A stretch of 64,000 nt of DNA from Glandiceps talaboti (GCF_964340395.1 NC_135558.1:6107001-6171000); one strand, 5' to 3'. Shown: positions 43,472-56,005, counted from the stretch's first letter. A program made the numbers and translations. Notes: generated by a model from the sequence alone, not told the origin.

Positions 43472-44639
43472 TCAACATTGGAAGGGGGAAATGATAACTA
43501 TGTATTATATGAAAGCAAAAATAGTTTAAGATTAATCAGTAACATGTAAGCTGCTTCATCCTGGACAAATAGTCTGCTAAATTTTTTCTTTAAGTTCTTC
43601 AAATTTGTGCTAACACCATTTTTTCCAAAAATATTTAAAATTAAGAATTAAATATCCAAGTGCAATACTGAAATTCCAGTCAATAGTTTATTAACGATAG
43701 GTTACTGATAGTGAAAATGTCACATGACCTGTATTCAAATTCCTTTCCAGAATTGTTTCAAGACAAGAAAGAAATGCGCTTCTTATGAAGGCTGCCCTCT
43801 ACAGTTCAGATGTTAAGTTTCATTTGTTTACACCAGTATTTAAGTTTCCTTTCTCTCACTCTTTTGTGTTTGTATGTAACTGGACTTTTGTCTTATGCTG
43901 ACATATATGATACATAACCCATTGGAATATAATTTATTTTAAACTTTTGTCAGTTATTCCAGTTTTTCAGCAATTTTCATTTTAAAAGTAAGGGCGCGCC
44001 ACTGTTTCTATGCAAGCTTCCATACTGTATAGGCAGTGATGAAGATATAACATAACATGATCACTTCCTCATAACCAAGTTTTATTTTATTGTAACCAAG
44101 CATTTCAAAGTATATAACAAGCAATGCAAAATAATTGCAAATTATGAATTCTTGCAAATTGCAAATTATCGGTGTAAATTTTGAAAAGGTGTACAAATTT
44201 ACAAAGCTGGAAACTGCAAACATAAAAGAGGTATTCAGAAATGTGATGTAAAATTAAAAAGTTCAATCTAGTGAATTTTCAACATTGGTGCTCTTTATCA
44301 TATAAATATGCAATAGAGAGACAAACTTGGTCATAACTTATAACAACTAATTGAGCTTTAAAACTCATCTGGGAACTTTTCGTGAACTAGTCACAGAAAA
44401 ATATTGTATATTGTAGATTTGTGGTATTTGCAGTTTTGTTCTCTATACTTTATATAGTTTATTTATTTTTAGATAGATGTGTTAACTACAGGAGGGAAGC
44501 ACTTCACTTTCTCAATAGATTTATTTTGGTCAAGCTGTTGACAGTATTAAGCCCTCAAGTGGCAAGGAAGAGAAATGTTGTAAAGAGGTTTAATTAAGAG
44601 ATTACTTCTGCCGTAATTATGCTGTTTATTGATGAATTA

Positions 44640-45135
44640 GAAAACAATCTCTAGTGTTGATGAATAGAAAACAGATCAGTAGACCTTTCCAGTAAATCCT
44701 GCCCTCTAGTGATGGCTTAGACTAATCATGCAAACAGATGAATGTGAAATGAATAGAACTTTGAGTTCAATCATGCCCGTGGGTGATGAAGGACAGCTGT
44801 GAAGAAAATGGATGAAAAGACAAGTCAGTAGACCTTTCTAAGGAATGCTGCCCTCTAGTGATGACTTAGAACAATCATACAAACATATGAATGCCAAGTG
44901 AATAGACCTTTCAATTGAATCGTACCCTCTAGTGGTGAAGTGTAGCTGCAATACAAATGACAGAACAGACATGTCAATAGCCCTTAAATAATTCAGACCC
45001 TCTAGTTGGGAAGTAGAGCAGTGATGTAAATGGAAGAACAGACAAGTCAATCAACCTTAACAATAACCCAGGCCCTCTAGTGGGGAAGCAGAGCAATGCT
45101 GTGAGTGGAAGAGCTGACACGTCAATGGACCTTTA
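44640..45135. repeat. 74-75 bp tandem array with CTCF-like cores, ~6 units
   Basis: The landmark CCCTCTAGT recurs at 44702, 44851, 44925, 44998 and 45073, each 73-75 bp apart, with a degenerate unit near 44775. Units also share AGACAAGTCA(G/A)TAGACC and GAATG or GGAAGA blocks. On the minus strand the landmark reads as the CTCF core; the best units are CCACTAGAGGGC (45072-45083) and TCACTAGAGGGCAG (44850 unit). Confidence 0.8.
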
Positions 45136-45354
45136 TGAACATATGCAAGAAAACTTCAATTATTATTCACCACAGTCATTCAGTTATTGGATGTATTTTT
45201 AGCAAAACTTTGAGGCATATGAAAAAAATATTTGGTTCTTTGTGTAATTTGATTATGAAATACAAGGAAAATGTTATGTTGTAAGTGTCACCACTCGAGG
45301 ACATAATTCTCATCACTGACTTTGTACCTGTCAGTGTTCACTATTAAGAAACGA

Positions 45355-45360
45355 AATAAA
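45355..45360 (+). terminator. BCAR3: Candidate poly-A signal (AATAAA) for the BCAR3-like gene
   Basis: First canonical AATAAA after the stop on the + strand, 1.9 kb downstream. ATTAAA variants occur earlier at 43647 and 44253 and could serve instead. Confidence 0.3.
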
Positions 45361-45769
45361 AAATTGACCAAAGCAAAATGCTATTGAACAAACGTCAAAT
45401 ATGATATTAAGATGATTTCTTGTTATCCCGAGGGCTATTTTTAATTGGAAAGCAATCACTTTGACAAAGGTACAGTGTTGTCAAGCATTTATGAATTTTA
45501 TTAGTCCATGTAACAAAACTTTTATAACGTATGACTGCTGGCCGTTGTTGTAACAAAACTTTTATAATGTATGGCTGCCTGCCTTTATTGTTTAAGTCTA
45601 ATTTATGCTGATAATTTTGAAGCAAGCTTTATATGCAAAGGGATAGTGTGGATATTTATGAAACAGCTATGAGGCATAACACATTTCTCTTGCATGTACA
45701 TGTAATATTATTTCTTATCGCAGATTTAATAAAATCTAACGTGTGAAAAGTAAATCTAAAGTTTGAATT

Positions 45770-45990
45770 TGGATTTTTTAATATCTCCAAATGGGCAAAG
45801 GGGGATACTCTATGTCTGTCTGTCCATCTATCCGTTTGCAACTATATCATGGACATGAACAGACCAAATTCATTCAAACTTGGTACAAAGGTGACATACC
45901 ATACTGGGCACATGTGTTTATGATATTTGGTTTCACTACATTTTCAAATTTGGATGAGTGGATGCCATATTTATCATAACCAGGTGTAAA
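45770..45990 (+). repeat. Dispersed repeat, related to 59085-59310
   Basis: CAAATTCATTCAAACTTG, TACAAAGGTGACATAC and ATACTGGGCA occur in the same order in both copies, on opposite strands. The CTGTCTGTCCATCTATCCG run is typical of LINE-derived repeats in invertebrates. No intact coding region. Confidence 0.7.
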
Positions 45991-46349
45991 CTGAAATCTA
46001 GTATGGTATATAGTATTAACACATTCCTTTATTGGTCAATCATCAACATCAAGTATGTACTGTAGAAAAGGGAGAAAAAACTTAAACATGTAAACTGTGT
46101 TAAAGTAATGTATGATTATGCATAAAATAAGTTTACCTAAATATCTCTAAACTAGAAAGTTTGAGGCAAATGCCCTTGATCTCCTAAAGTCAGTGTTTTC
46201 AAGGAAAATCTGCTCAGTATTTCGAAGTGATGCAACAATGATCATAACATTTTTCACATTTTGCATTACATAACCACAATAGATGTCAGTATGCAATGGT
46301 TAATGAACTCCAGTCAGGCTATAGTGTATATATTGCACCAACCGAGTGC

Positions 46350-46438
46350 ATAGCAATATCTACACTATATAAATAGTGTTATAGCCAGACTTCATATATG
46401 TAGCAATATCTACACTATATAAATAGTGTTATAGCCAT
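46350..46438. repeat. Duplicated 37-bp hairpin block
   Basis: Two copies of a block with TAGCAATATCTACACTATAT and AATAGTGTTATAGCCA. Each can fold through ACACTAT/ATAGTGT. A related inverted piece (GGCTATAGTGTATATATTGC) lies just upstream at 46318-46338. Confidence 0.75.
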
Positions 46439-46639
46439 TAAGCAGCTTACACCATGTATGTGCACATCAATCATCATCTGTTTGAAGATTTTTTTAATTA
46501 AATGTAAACTTTATCAGCCAAATAAAGTTGAAAGCAGCTGAATAACCCACCCAGGAGCTGAATCCTAACTCTACTTAAACTATTCTAAAGATATTATAAT
46601 TTGATCAAACACACCTGTCTGTGGTCACCCATTGACCAA

Positions 46640-46871
46640 TAGGGTTTGAGGGTGTGCTCACAAATTAGCAAGTCATCGTGAGAAACAGACCACGTGATTG
46701 GCCAATCCATTTTAATTACGTGACACTTATGGAACACGTGTTTACATAAATGTTGTCATTTCCCTCTGAGAGCATGTTGGTAGTGTACCGTTGTTTGTGC
46801 ACGTGTCCTTTTACGGAGTTTGTAAAGATGATATTCTGTTATGGCTTCTCCATGATTTCTGGGATAGACTG
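46640..46871 (+). promoter_or_regulatory. Promoter-like segment with E-boxes, CCAAT boxes and a donor site
   Basis: Within about 120 bp lie CCAAT (46637), CACGTG (46691-46696) abutting the palindrome ATTGGCCAAT (46697-46706), TTACGTGAC (about 46716), and CACGTG (46735-46740) followed by a forkhead-like TGTTTACATAAA. A potential first exon ends at 46871 before a consensus GTAAGTGAA. CpG density rises from here to about 47080. No downstream coding exon is recognised, so this could be a non-coding RNA promoter, an enhancer, or the start of a gene whose next exon I missed. Confidence 0.35.
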
Positions 46872-47543
46872 GTAAGTGAACCATGACCTTCAAAAATTGT
46901 ATATCTTGAACGTGTAGAATTTGTGTATTTGTCCACAAGGCTATCGACTCTGCGTGCCTCTAATAAGTCCGCGCGATTTCACTGACCATCGAGTTGTCGC
47001 TATCGTTCCTCTGTTTCGAAGTCAGTTTGTTAGCCGGGGCCTTAGACTGGCACCAGTTGAGAGATTTGTGCGACTCATAATCTTTAAATGTTTTGAATTT
47101 GTTATTCATTTCAAATTTTGGGACGGGAAATGTGGTAAACTTTTTATTTTCTATTTTTCCTAGTTACTAGTAGCCTTAGGATTTAGGTCAGTCATTTAGC
47201 ATTCACTGATGTTATCGACCTGAAATGTAGTCAAAGAGAGAATGATAGACAGGTGTACAGGTTACTCTAGCCAATCAGACGAGAGGGTACTAAGACTAAT
47301 TTGCATATGTGTAACCATATTTTTGTTTTTGGGCTACTCTTCCGGGGTTTGTACTAAATTTAGTTTTGCGCGCAAACCCCAGAATTAACCCCCAAACGCT
47401 CAAAAAATGAAAAAAAAACAACTAATGCTACATCTATTTTATCTAAGCTTGAGACATAATGCGTAAAATAATATATAAACTTATTCTGTGCTTTATTATT
47501 TTGATTAGGTTTTCAATAGAAATGTGTAGTTTCTTTACAGCTG

Positions 47544-48018
47544 CAATAATTGTAGCGTTTGATGTGATTTTGAGGGCTTTTTCGTCTTTTTTTTGCTCCT
47601 GTTTTCGTTCCGCAGTTTAACCCGAATCAAACGCTTCAATTCCTCTAACGCAAACGCAAATAGACGGAACCGATTCAGATCTGAATCGCAAAGTTGGGCG
47701 GATTTTTCTGCTAAATTACGCCTTACCTGGCAAAATATCGGTCATTTCCGAACGCCAACATTAATTACGGAGCCTTCAAGACCCAAGAAGTGTTCAGAGG
47801 TACCCCAATCCCGTCAAAATCGGCAAATATAGCAACGCATGCAGCATTTTGAAACGGGCAGTACACTGACACCTCGCTCACGTTTTCAACGTGGTCTCGT
47901 CTATTTGCGTTTGCGTTAGAGGAATTGTAGCGTTTGATTCGGGTTAAACTGCGGAACAAAAAAAGGAGCAAAAAAGACGAAAAAGCCCTCAAAATCACAT
48001 CAAACGCTACAATTATTG
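47544..48018. mobile_element. Foldback MITE A, 475 bp
   Basis: Terminal inverted repeats of about 122 bp start CAATAATTGTAGCGTTTGAT and are almost perfect (47544-47666 against 47897-48018), implying recent activity. The interior carries CGTAATTAATGTTGG-type and CAGATCTGAATCGCAAAGTT segments that reappear inverted in element B. Flanks are CAGCTG (left) and CAGCTA (right). The open frames over it cross the repeats and are not genes. Confidence 0.88.
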
Positions 48019-48024
48019 CAGCTA

Positions 48025-48755
48025 CAATAATTGTAGCGTTTGTTGTGATTTTGAGGGTTTTTCTTCTGTTTTTGTGCTTTGTTTCGTTCCGATGTTAAAC
48101 GCTACAATTCCTGCTGAGCAAACTCAAAACGCTGCATGCATCAATTTGCTACTTTTGCCGATTTTGACGAGATTGTGGGGGTACCTCTGAAAATTTCTTG
48201 GGTCTTGAAGGCTCCGTAATTAATGTTGGAGTTAGGAAATATCCGATTTTTTTGGCAGATAAGGCGTAATTTAGCTGAAAAATCCACCCAACTTTGCGAT
48301 TCAGATCTAAATTGCTACCGTATAACGGTCTATATTTACGTTAACGTTACAGGAATCATAGCGTTTGCTTCCAGTTAAACCACAGGGCACCCAGGAACCG
48401 TGTGACAAACAAAACAAAACAAAACAAACAAATAAATAAATAAATAAATAAACTATCAAATAAATGACAAACGAACAAGCAAACGAACGACAAGTATAGG
48501 GACAAATAAAATAATTAAATAAACCAGCAAATAAACAAATACTCGTGGGGTATACCTAGATACATTTTTTGTACCCATCACTATAACCTTGTATAACCTT
48601 GTTTGCTTGTTCATTTGTCATTTATTTGATAGTTTATTTATTTATTTATTTGTTTGTCACACGGTTCCTGGGTGCTCTGTGGTTAAACATCGGAACGAAA
48701 AAAAAGCATAAGAATAAAAAATCCCTCAAAATCACAACAAACGCTACAATTATTG
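48025..48755. mobile_element. Foldback MITE B, 731 bp, head-to-head with A
   Basis: Same ends as A (CAATAATTGTAGCGTTTG) and flanked by CAGCTA on both sides (48019-48024 and 48756-48761). Its interior (about 48120-48330) is the reverse complement of the A interior. The right half is occupied by an inserted hairpin element (48374-48688). Confidence 0.85.
48374..48688. mobile_element. Nested hairpin element inside B
   Basis: Left arm 48374-48484 pairs with right arm 48601-48688. The ends contain GTTAAACCACAG, CCCAGGAACCGTGTGACAAA and an AAATA repeat; the loop holds TATACCTAGATAC. Arms differ by a few bases and the number of AAACA/AAATA units. Confidence 0.8.
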
Positions 48756-49154
48756 CAGCTAAGGTTTATAGTGAACATGCATGTATTGCATAGCTTTGTC
48801 CCAATATTGCACTCGAACAATTCAATGCATATACATCATCCACTTTTTACTGAGTCGATCCCTATTCGTGATTACATTTTGAAGTCTTAACTTTTGTGTT
48901 TTTCTTAAGAATTGGTCTTATGAAAGGTAAGACCTACATTCCCCAAGAATTGTTACTAGGGTAGGAAAGATATTTCCCAAATATTGGGCCGATATATTCA
49001 TCACATGTTATTTTTACAGTAGGACCGAGGCACCACTTTAATAATGTCACAATAAATATACCAAATATACAGCAATATTTGTAAGTTATATAAAACAATT
49101 CAATTTGATTTCTTACAGTAAAATGTTAACAATAACTGAACTAGCACATGTAAT

Positions 49155-49365
<211 letters not shown>

Positions 49366-51059
49366 AGAAAATTTATAGAGCGCCTGTATCCAATATGAAA
49401 CGAAGTAAAGTGTTGGTGATTTGAAATATTGTAACAACAGATACATCATAAAGTATAGTCTGTATGCAGTAAGTGTCCCACATTGAATAGCGGACTAGGA
49501 AAATTATTCATGCTGCATTAGCTCCGTTTTGTGAAACTTTTTTGTTAGATAGTCTTATTTGTAATATCGTACACCCTGAACAGTATTGAATCACCTTTGG
49601 GTAAACATATTTGTGTAGTTGTAGACATAACATGGTCAAAGAAATCCGATCAAATTGTTTTTTTTTTGATCGGCACTAAAAAGTCAGCGACCTAAACGCA
49701 GTCACGCAATACATGCAACCCGTTACCCTACCACGTATGGATAAAATCGACCTCTATACGTATATTAAGGAATATATATGTAAATCGTATAATTCTTGTT
49801 TAAATAATTTCATTCACTGTGTAAAAGAGAACAACAAAACTTCATTTCATCAATCAACAGTGCAATAAAATATCAGTCTTCCAATATTTCGACTGTGCGC
49901 AACCGTGTATTAGAAACTGTTCTATATACATGGGGTTGAAATATGTTTATAAAAAGTTAAATGGCATCATTATAGTAAAGGTCATCACATCTGATGGTTG
50001 TATCATTGGCAGGGGGGAAGTTGGGGTTTATTTACTTTAAGAGTCTTCTAATTAAGACAATTTTTGGACTATCCTGGCAATAATTTCATTTTTTAAGACA
50101 GTATCATCTAAAATTGGGTAATTTATCTTTATACATAGGGTTACAATGTTTAAGAACAGTTTAATTCCATGAGGCCAAATAAAAAAAAAATAGTGTGTTT
50201 ACGATAACCTGACCAACCATTTATTTTTTCATACAAAAAGGTAAAATAGTAACAATTTACTTCTATTTCCATGTACACCTTCATGTCTTAGCCTCGCCTG
50301 TGGTCACTTAATTTTTAAAAAAAATCTTATTCCAGAGAGAAACCAAGTCTTTTTAACTATAACAGTACAGTCTGCATATTATGGTTTCGTCTACTTAACT
50401 TGTAACTGTCTTCATTTACTTCTTTTATACTTCATCAAACTTCTAGTCCTACGGAAGTATTGTGGCGGACGAGCGTCTTATCTTGGTTTAGAAGTAATTT
50501 GTAAAAAAATTAAAGTAAAATAAAATAAAATTCCGACCTACCTACCTTATTTTCTGAAATCGGAAACAAACATTTTCTTTATTTTGCCTAAACACAAAAA
50601 TCGTCTCAAATACTAGAGAGAATATTTGTTGCTTGAACATGTACACATACATCATTATTGAACGTTACCCCAGCCTAAGAAAAACGAGGAAAACATAAGG
50701 TCAACTGTAGATGGCAGTATACATCATAAAAAGTCTATTTCTTCACAAAGGTCAAAAAACGCGAAATTGCGACTGTTTGCAGTCTCAAAACGACTTATTA
50801 CGTCAGAATTGGAAAATGTCAGTTTCTTTTTGTTGGCACTAATAAAACGTGTCCATGGCCAAGGCATATCATATTTTCAAAGATTTTATAATAGGAAACA
50901 TGAACTTTTGAGATTATAAATAATTTATGATAAATGTATGAAAAATTCATAGAAATATGACCCATACTTTCTTTATACTTTCTTAATTTCTTTCGAGTAC
51001 TAACACATTCCTGATAGTCTGGTTGGTGTTGGATACAATAGTGTGTAGTTTTTCTTTGT

Positions 51060-51172
51060 GGTATAGATTAATTTATTTTATATTTGTTGTTTCATTTTAT
51101 TGTACCTTTAATAATCCCCCAGGGATATATTATGTGTACTAAATAAATAAATAAATAAATAAATTTAATAAA
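51060..51172 (+). mobile_element. 3' tail of a LINE-type retrotransposon
   Basis: Plus-strand sequence with TTTTATTGTACCTTTAATAA, a CCCCCAGGGATAT piece and a terminal (AAAT)n run. It resembles the 31611-31800 tail class; no reverse transcriptase remains. Confidence 0.5.
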
Positions 51173-51356
51173 CAAGAAATATGCCAAATGTCCGGTAGTT
51201 TTAAATATGATTTAATGACCTTGGTTTGGCTTTCTTCAACTCAAATTGTAAATTTTAGATTTTCACAGGCAGTAAACATAGCAAATAATTCCATTTCAAT
51301 TTTCAAGTGTAAGCCAGACTGGCCTCAAGGCCCTAGCTTAGGTTTTAGGATATGCC

Positions 51357-51408
<52 letters not shown>

Positions 51409-51550
51409 CACGCACGCACACACACTGAATGACCAGAGATCGAGACACATGCACACACTGAATGACCATAGAGATTGAGACAATGCACAGACACACACAC
51501 ACTGAATGACCAGAGAGATCGACACACACACAGAATGACCACTGAGAGAC
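51357..51550. repeat. (CA)n followed by ~37-bp tandem units
   Basis: A (CA)24-like run and then four units of CACACACTGAATGACCA(G/T)AGA(G/T) type. Confidence 0.95.
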
Positions 51551-52499
51551 ACTATGTACATACTGAATATCTGGATTTCTTTATTTGCAGGATTTCTTAT
51601 AACATAGTTGGCAACTCATAGAAAATACAAAATGAAAAGTTATAAATTAATCTTTTTACTCAAAACTGCAAATAATAAGTACCATTTTTTCAACACATCT
51701 GTTATTGTACTTACTGATATCTAATATTGTAATGGAACAAATTCTACATGTGTACAACTGATGCAAATGGTGTCGTCTGACATTTTACACTATTAGTAGT
51801 TTTCCCGCCAAAAAAATGTGACTGCCAAATTTGTGACTTTTCGGACAAAACATGAGCACGTTATTGAATTGTGACAATTTATTTATTCACTGAGTTGTAA
51901 AGTAGCCAAGGCCTGGAAATCTATGACCTTCCTTTTCTTTTTAAAAAAATAATAACCGATATTTGATATTCAAATCCTACTGATTTTGTTGTCCGGTTAA
52001 ATACACTATTTGTATATATTCATTAGTCTTGCGTTGCTCAACACCTAGAAAATAAGCATGAAGTCATTTTTAAACATCTGGAGTCACACTTTGGGATTTG
52101 CTGCTGAAAAAATTAACTTGACCAATCAGAGCAGCTGTTCCTAAGAAAGGCGAAGGAAAGCATGAAAGACCGTTGCAGATTGGGTACTAGCTACAGATTT
52201 TGGTTGGCGAATCACGAGATGTGTTTGCTAATGTCTTTTTTTCTGAGTAGATATGAAATCTAAATGATCACTACTTTGCCATCAGACTATGTTATAACTG
52301 GAATCAAAAAGTCATGCAAAGACGTCCCTGCAAAAATAAACAAGCTCATTGTAACTTACACTTTCTAATATAGATAGTTGTTTACGGTGAAAAAAGAAAA
52401 CCCCAAAATACAATACAGTGTGATCAAACTTTAAAAATAAAATTTTTACATTTACACTGTTCTCAAATATCTGTTAATTATTGGATTACTGATTACTCT

Positions 52500-52680
52500 A
52501 CCAATTTGATCAAGTAAATGCCATATTTCATATTACTCTGAATACATTTGTCTCATCAACCAATCAGAGACAAATATTCAAATTACATGTCTGATTAACC
52601 AATCAGAGCCCACACTTTTGTATAACTCTGACACATCTGTCTCAATGACCAATCACAGACGTAAATTGTATTCTTAACTT
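52500..52680. repeat. ~62-bp tandem repeat with CCAATCA boxes, 3 copies
   Basis: Each unit ends in (C/A)AACCAATCAGAG or TGACCAATCACAG after TGTCT. A single related CCAATCAGAGCAGCTG is at about 52122. The boxes match the NF-Y core CCAATCA. Confidence 0.75.
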
Positions 52681-54207
52681 TTGACAAAACACATCAAAGT
52701 GAAATAATTACAAAAATTTGCATAAGTTGGCAGGTAGTCATTTAAATCTGCTACAAATAATAATTCACGTAATTAGTAAATTAAACAAATAAGCAGCAGC
52801 AGCAGTAGTAGAATTATTTCTGAAAAAACTAAGAAGTGGTTATATACAACTAACGGCTAGAAATTTTCATTTCCATAATTCAAATATTGCAAACTGACTT
52901 ATAAACTGAAAAATAAAACATTATGCAGACTGTTCTATTAAGCATACAAAATGGTAGCTAATCATCAAATTGTTTCTATGGTGATCCTGTTGCTATGACA
53001 ACTAATTGTTTCCATGGTGATCCTGCTGCTAAGAAAACAGCCATTTGCTACATATTCATAGCATTACACGTCATTAATTTTATCAAGTTATTTTAGGAAA
53101 GCAGGCAGTATTATAGGTTTCAATGTTGTCAATATAAAAAAACAAGACTTTGGTTAAATCAACAAACAGATACTCTGAGATGGCAACGTGAAGAAAATTG
53201 TAAATCACATTCCCCTCACCATTCTAAAAATAAATTCACAAATCGCATATTATCTACAACAGAGGCGTTACCATAGCGATGCAATAAATGTAACATTGCA
53301 TGGAATGCATTCTAAACAACTATTTCACCATTACAGATTGCCTTTCAAAACTCAGTTTTTTTTGACAAAAAAATATATTGTGTGTTTCTGACTGTTTACA
53401 CACATCATACTAACAGACTGATAATCTCTACTACCTGTTTTAAAATCTCTGTGGAAAGGACACAGAGAAACTACAACTATTTTGAACTTTTGTGAAATCT
53501 GTCAACTCGTACTTGGCTGTGCAATGTATGCGAGTAAACTTGTAACAGTTAGCAGTTAGTTAAAATGCACCAAATGTTGGAATGACGACTAAGGCTAATA
53601 TATATTGAGAGTTCAAATCAAGCCAGGGTTCTATTTCTACGACTGTCAGCGAGTCTTCCAATTTACATTTAAAAGTGCATCCAGACTTTGGTAAATACAA
53701 TAACTATGGATGTATATATATATACACTGACAAATCGTCTCGTTTTGTTTCTTGAAAAAGCTGACACAATTCTAATTTGCTGTCACAAAACTTTTCTGAA
53801 AGCAACAATGATGAAATTTGATTTCTTTTCCAGTAGTGATCTCTGTCTTTTGAATTTACATAATAGAGATTGAACATCTGGGTAAAATTACGAATTATAT
53901 TCATGCATTCTGATTGGTTGTTTCTTTGTATTTTTTTATTGTTTAGACAAATACAAATATTTGGCAGAATAAGACACATTAGATGTAAATACATAGAAAT
54001 TATACGTCAAAAAAATTAAATAATACTGAAAAAAGGTGTCAACAAATAACATTCAATTTAAGTTTGGTGTTTTATTTTCAACTTTGTCTGTATAACGGCG
54101 TCATTAACAAAACTGATTGGTTTACACCATGATTTTCATGAACTCTTACCAAACACTTCCACCAATGAAATTTATGCAATTTAAAATTGTAGGTGTCACG
54201 GCATTCA

Positions 54208-54223
54208 TCACTAGAGGGCGCTG
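54208..54223 (+). promoter_or_regulatory. CTCF-core-like site
   Basis: TCACTAGAGGGCGCTG on the plus strand; one mismatch (first base) to CCASYAGRKGGCRS. It lies 1.6 kb beyond the stop of the TOCA-family gene, opposite in orientation to the 44640-45135 array. Confidence 0.35.
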
Positions 54224-54789
54224 TTTCCAAAGGTGCAAGATTTGGCGCATATTTGATCGCTCCCTTCTAGATGTCTTTGATTCAAATTAACTGCAGGTAG
54301 GGAGAAGTGAATTAACTTTGATTCTGATTAGATGAAATATTTAAAATGGGGGACACAGCCTACTAGTATTATTCAGAGCATTTTTCATAACTTGTGTATT
54401 TCTATGCCCCTTCGTTTCAAGTTGCCAACCTTGTCACTTGTTTTTTTGGGTAACACGTTATAGTTACAATATTCAGTTCATGGAAGCCCACAAGGCTTAA
54501 GTAAATCAAACATTCCATGTAAGACTATACATGTAAAATAAAGCCATGTAAAATCTACAAAAAAATAATAATATATGATTTTATATCAAACAAAGCAATA
54601 ATTATAAACACGTTTCAGTTAGTATACATTTTGGCAAGATTCTCATGTTTGACTACCTCTCTGTACTGAATGGACTGGTCCATCCATCATAGAAAACAAT
54701 GGGAATATACCAAACTGTGAATGAAATAGGGGTAATTTGGATTACATCATTATTACAATATCTCTTATATTACATCAATTCCTTCCACG

Positions 54790-54796
54790 TTTATTT
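54790..54796 (-). terminator. FNBP1: Candidate poly-A signal for the TOCA-family gene
   Basis: AATAAA on the minus strand about 1.07 kb past the stop. Others lie at about 54067 and 53935; I cannot choose between them. Confidence 0.25.
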
Positions 54797-55299
54797 AGTT
54801 ACCATAATATAGTACATAATGGCTGCAAACAGAAATACACAAATGGACAGCACACTTCTCAACTTTTTTTCTTCGTTTTACTAAATTTTGTTAACATAAA
54901 GTATTTTGATAACATGTAAAGAATATATACGTGTTCATGGCAAAATAAAGCCAAAAACATTCTGTGTTACACAAAACACACATATCTTGCATGCATTCTC
55001 GTGTTAATAGTTTGATATCCTATACCTTACTACAACTATCTGTATAGAACCCTGTCTTGACAAAAGCTGGCCATGCTGATTTTTGCATTTGTTTCTCCTT
55101 TGCTTCTACCAGTGGAATTCTACATATTATTATAGTAGTATAAACTAGATTAATGGCTGTATTGTCTACATAACATCACCAATATGTTCCTTACTACCCC
55201 ATGTAACATTGCCATGTCTTTTGTGTACAAATCCACCTACAACTGTCTGAATACCATGTCTATATTTGTGGTAGGACAGACTGAGCACCTTACCCAATC

Positions 55300-55600
55300 T
55301 TATTGCACTGTTTACACTCTGCCATACAGCCACGCTATACAGTAACACTCCATCACATGGCCAGTGCCATACAGCCACATGATTCACATGTGTAGTGCTA
55401 TACACGCCCCAGCAATTTATAACATGCCATACAACCACATGGGACATTGTCATACACTGCATAGAATGTGACCAGTGCCATGCAGTGACAAAATCCACAT
55501 ATATTTAGTGCCATATACATCCATAATGTATATGGCAAATGCCATACAGCCACATGTGCAGTGCCATATGCTTCCAAACAGTACCATATAACTACACACT
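55300..55600. repeat. FNBP1: Degenerate repeats of CCATACAGCCACATG in the probable 3' UTR
   Basis: At least eight imperfect copies of GCCATACAGCCACATG-like words with variable spacing, 260-560 nt downstream of the stop of the minus-strand gene, so likely transcribed. Confidence 0.7.
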
Positions 55601-55859
55601 GTATCATACACATTAAATCACCCCCAGCCACCTCACTTCATGTGGTACAAAACATTTCTAGGTACAGAACTCCATGTCATGGCAGCAATGTTACATTAAC
55701 ATAATGTAAATCTCTGAATACAACTCCACAAAAAAAAAAGCCTGCTTAGCTTACCATGAAACAACGCATAAAACCAGCATGGCTTTCTCCTAGTGTAATA
55801 GTTAGTTTATAAGCATCTAAAACTGTACAACATCTACAAGGATCTATGTAAGTTTCAGT

Positions 55860-56005
55860 CTATGAGGGAACCTCTATGTAAGACGTTGGCACATAACCTT
55901 CTTCATTTCCACCTCGGCGTACTTTTGTCCATCCATCCCCACTGTCTCTCTCTATCACGTCTAATACTTCACCAGCTGCGATTGCCATTGCACCATCACT
56001 ATTAG
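55860..56005 (-). CDS. FNBP1: Terminal exon: most of the SH3 domain
   Basis: Acceptor GTGTATTTACAG on the minus strand, phase 1 in, TAG stop at 55862-55860. Encodes NSDGAMAIAAGEVLDVIERD, GDGWTKVRRGGNEEGY and VPTSYIEVPS. The WTKVRR Trp and the ProSerTyr-like PTSY ligand-binding residues are present. Confidence 0.96.

Noticed and set aside
47593-47998. Two similar ~78-codon frames on opposite strands
   Set aside because: They share the string RSLTRIK because they lie in the inverted arms of foldback element A.
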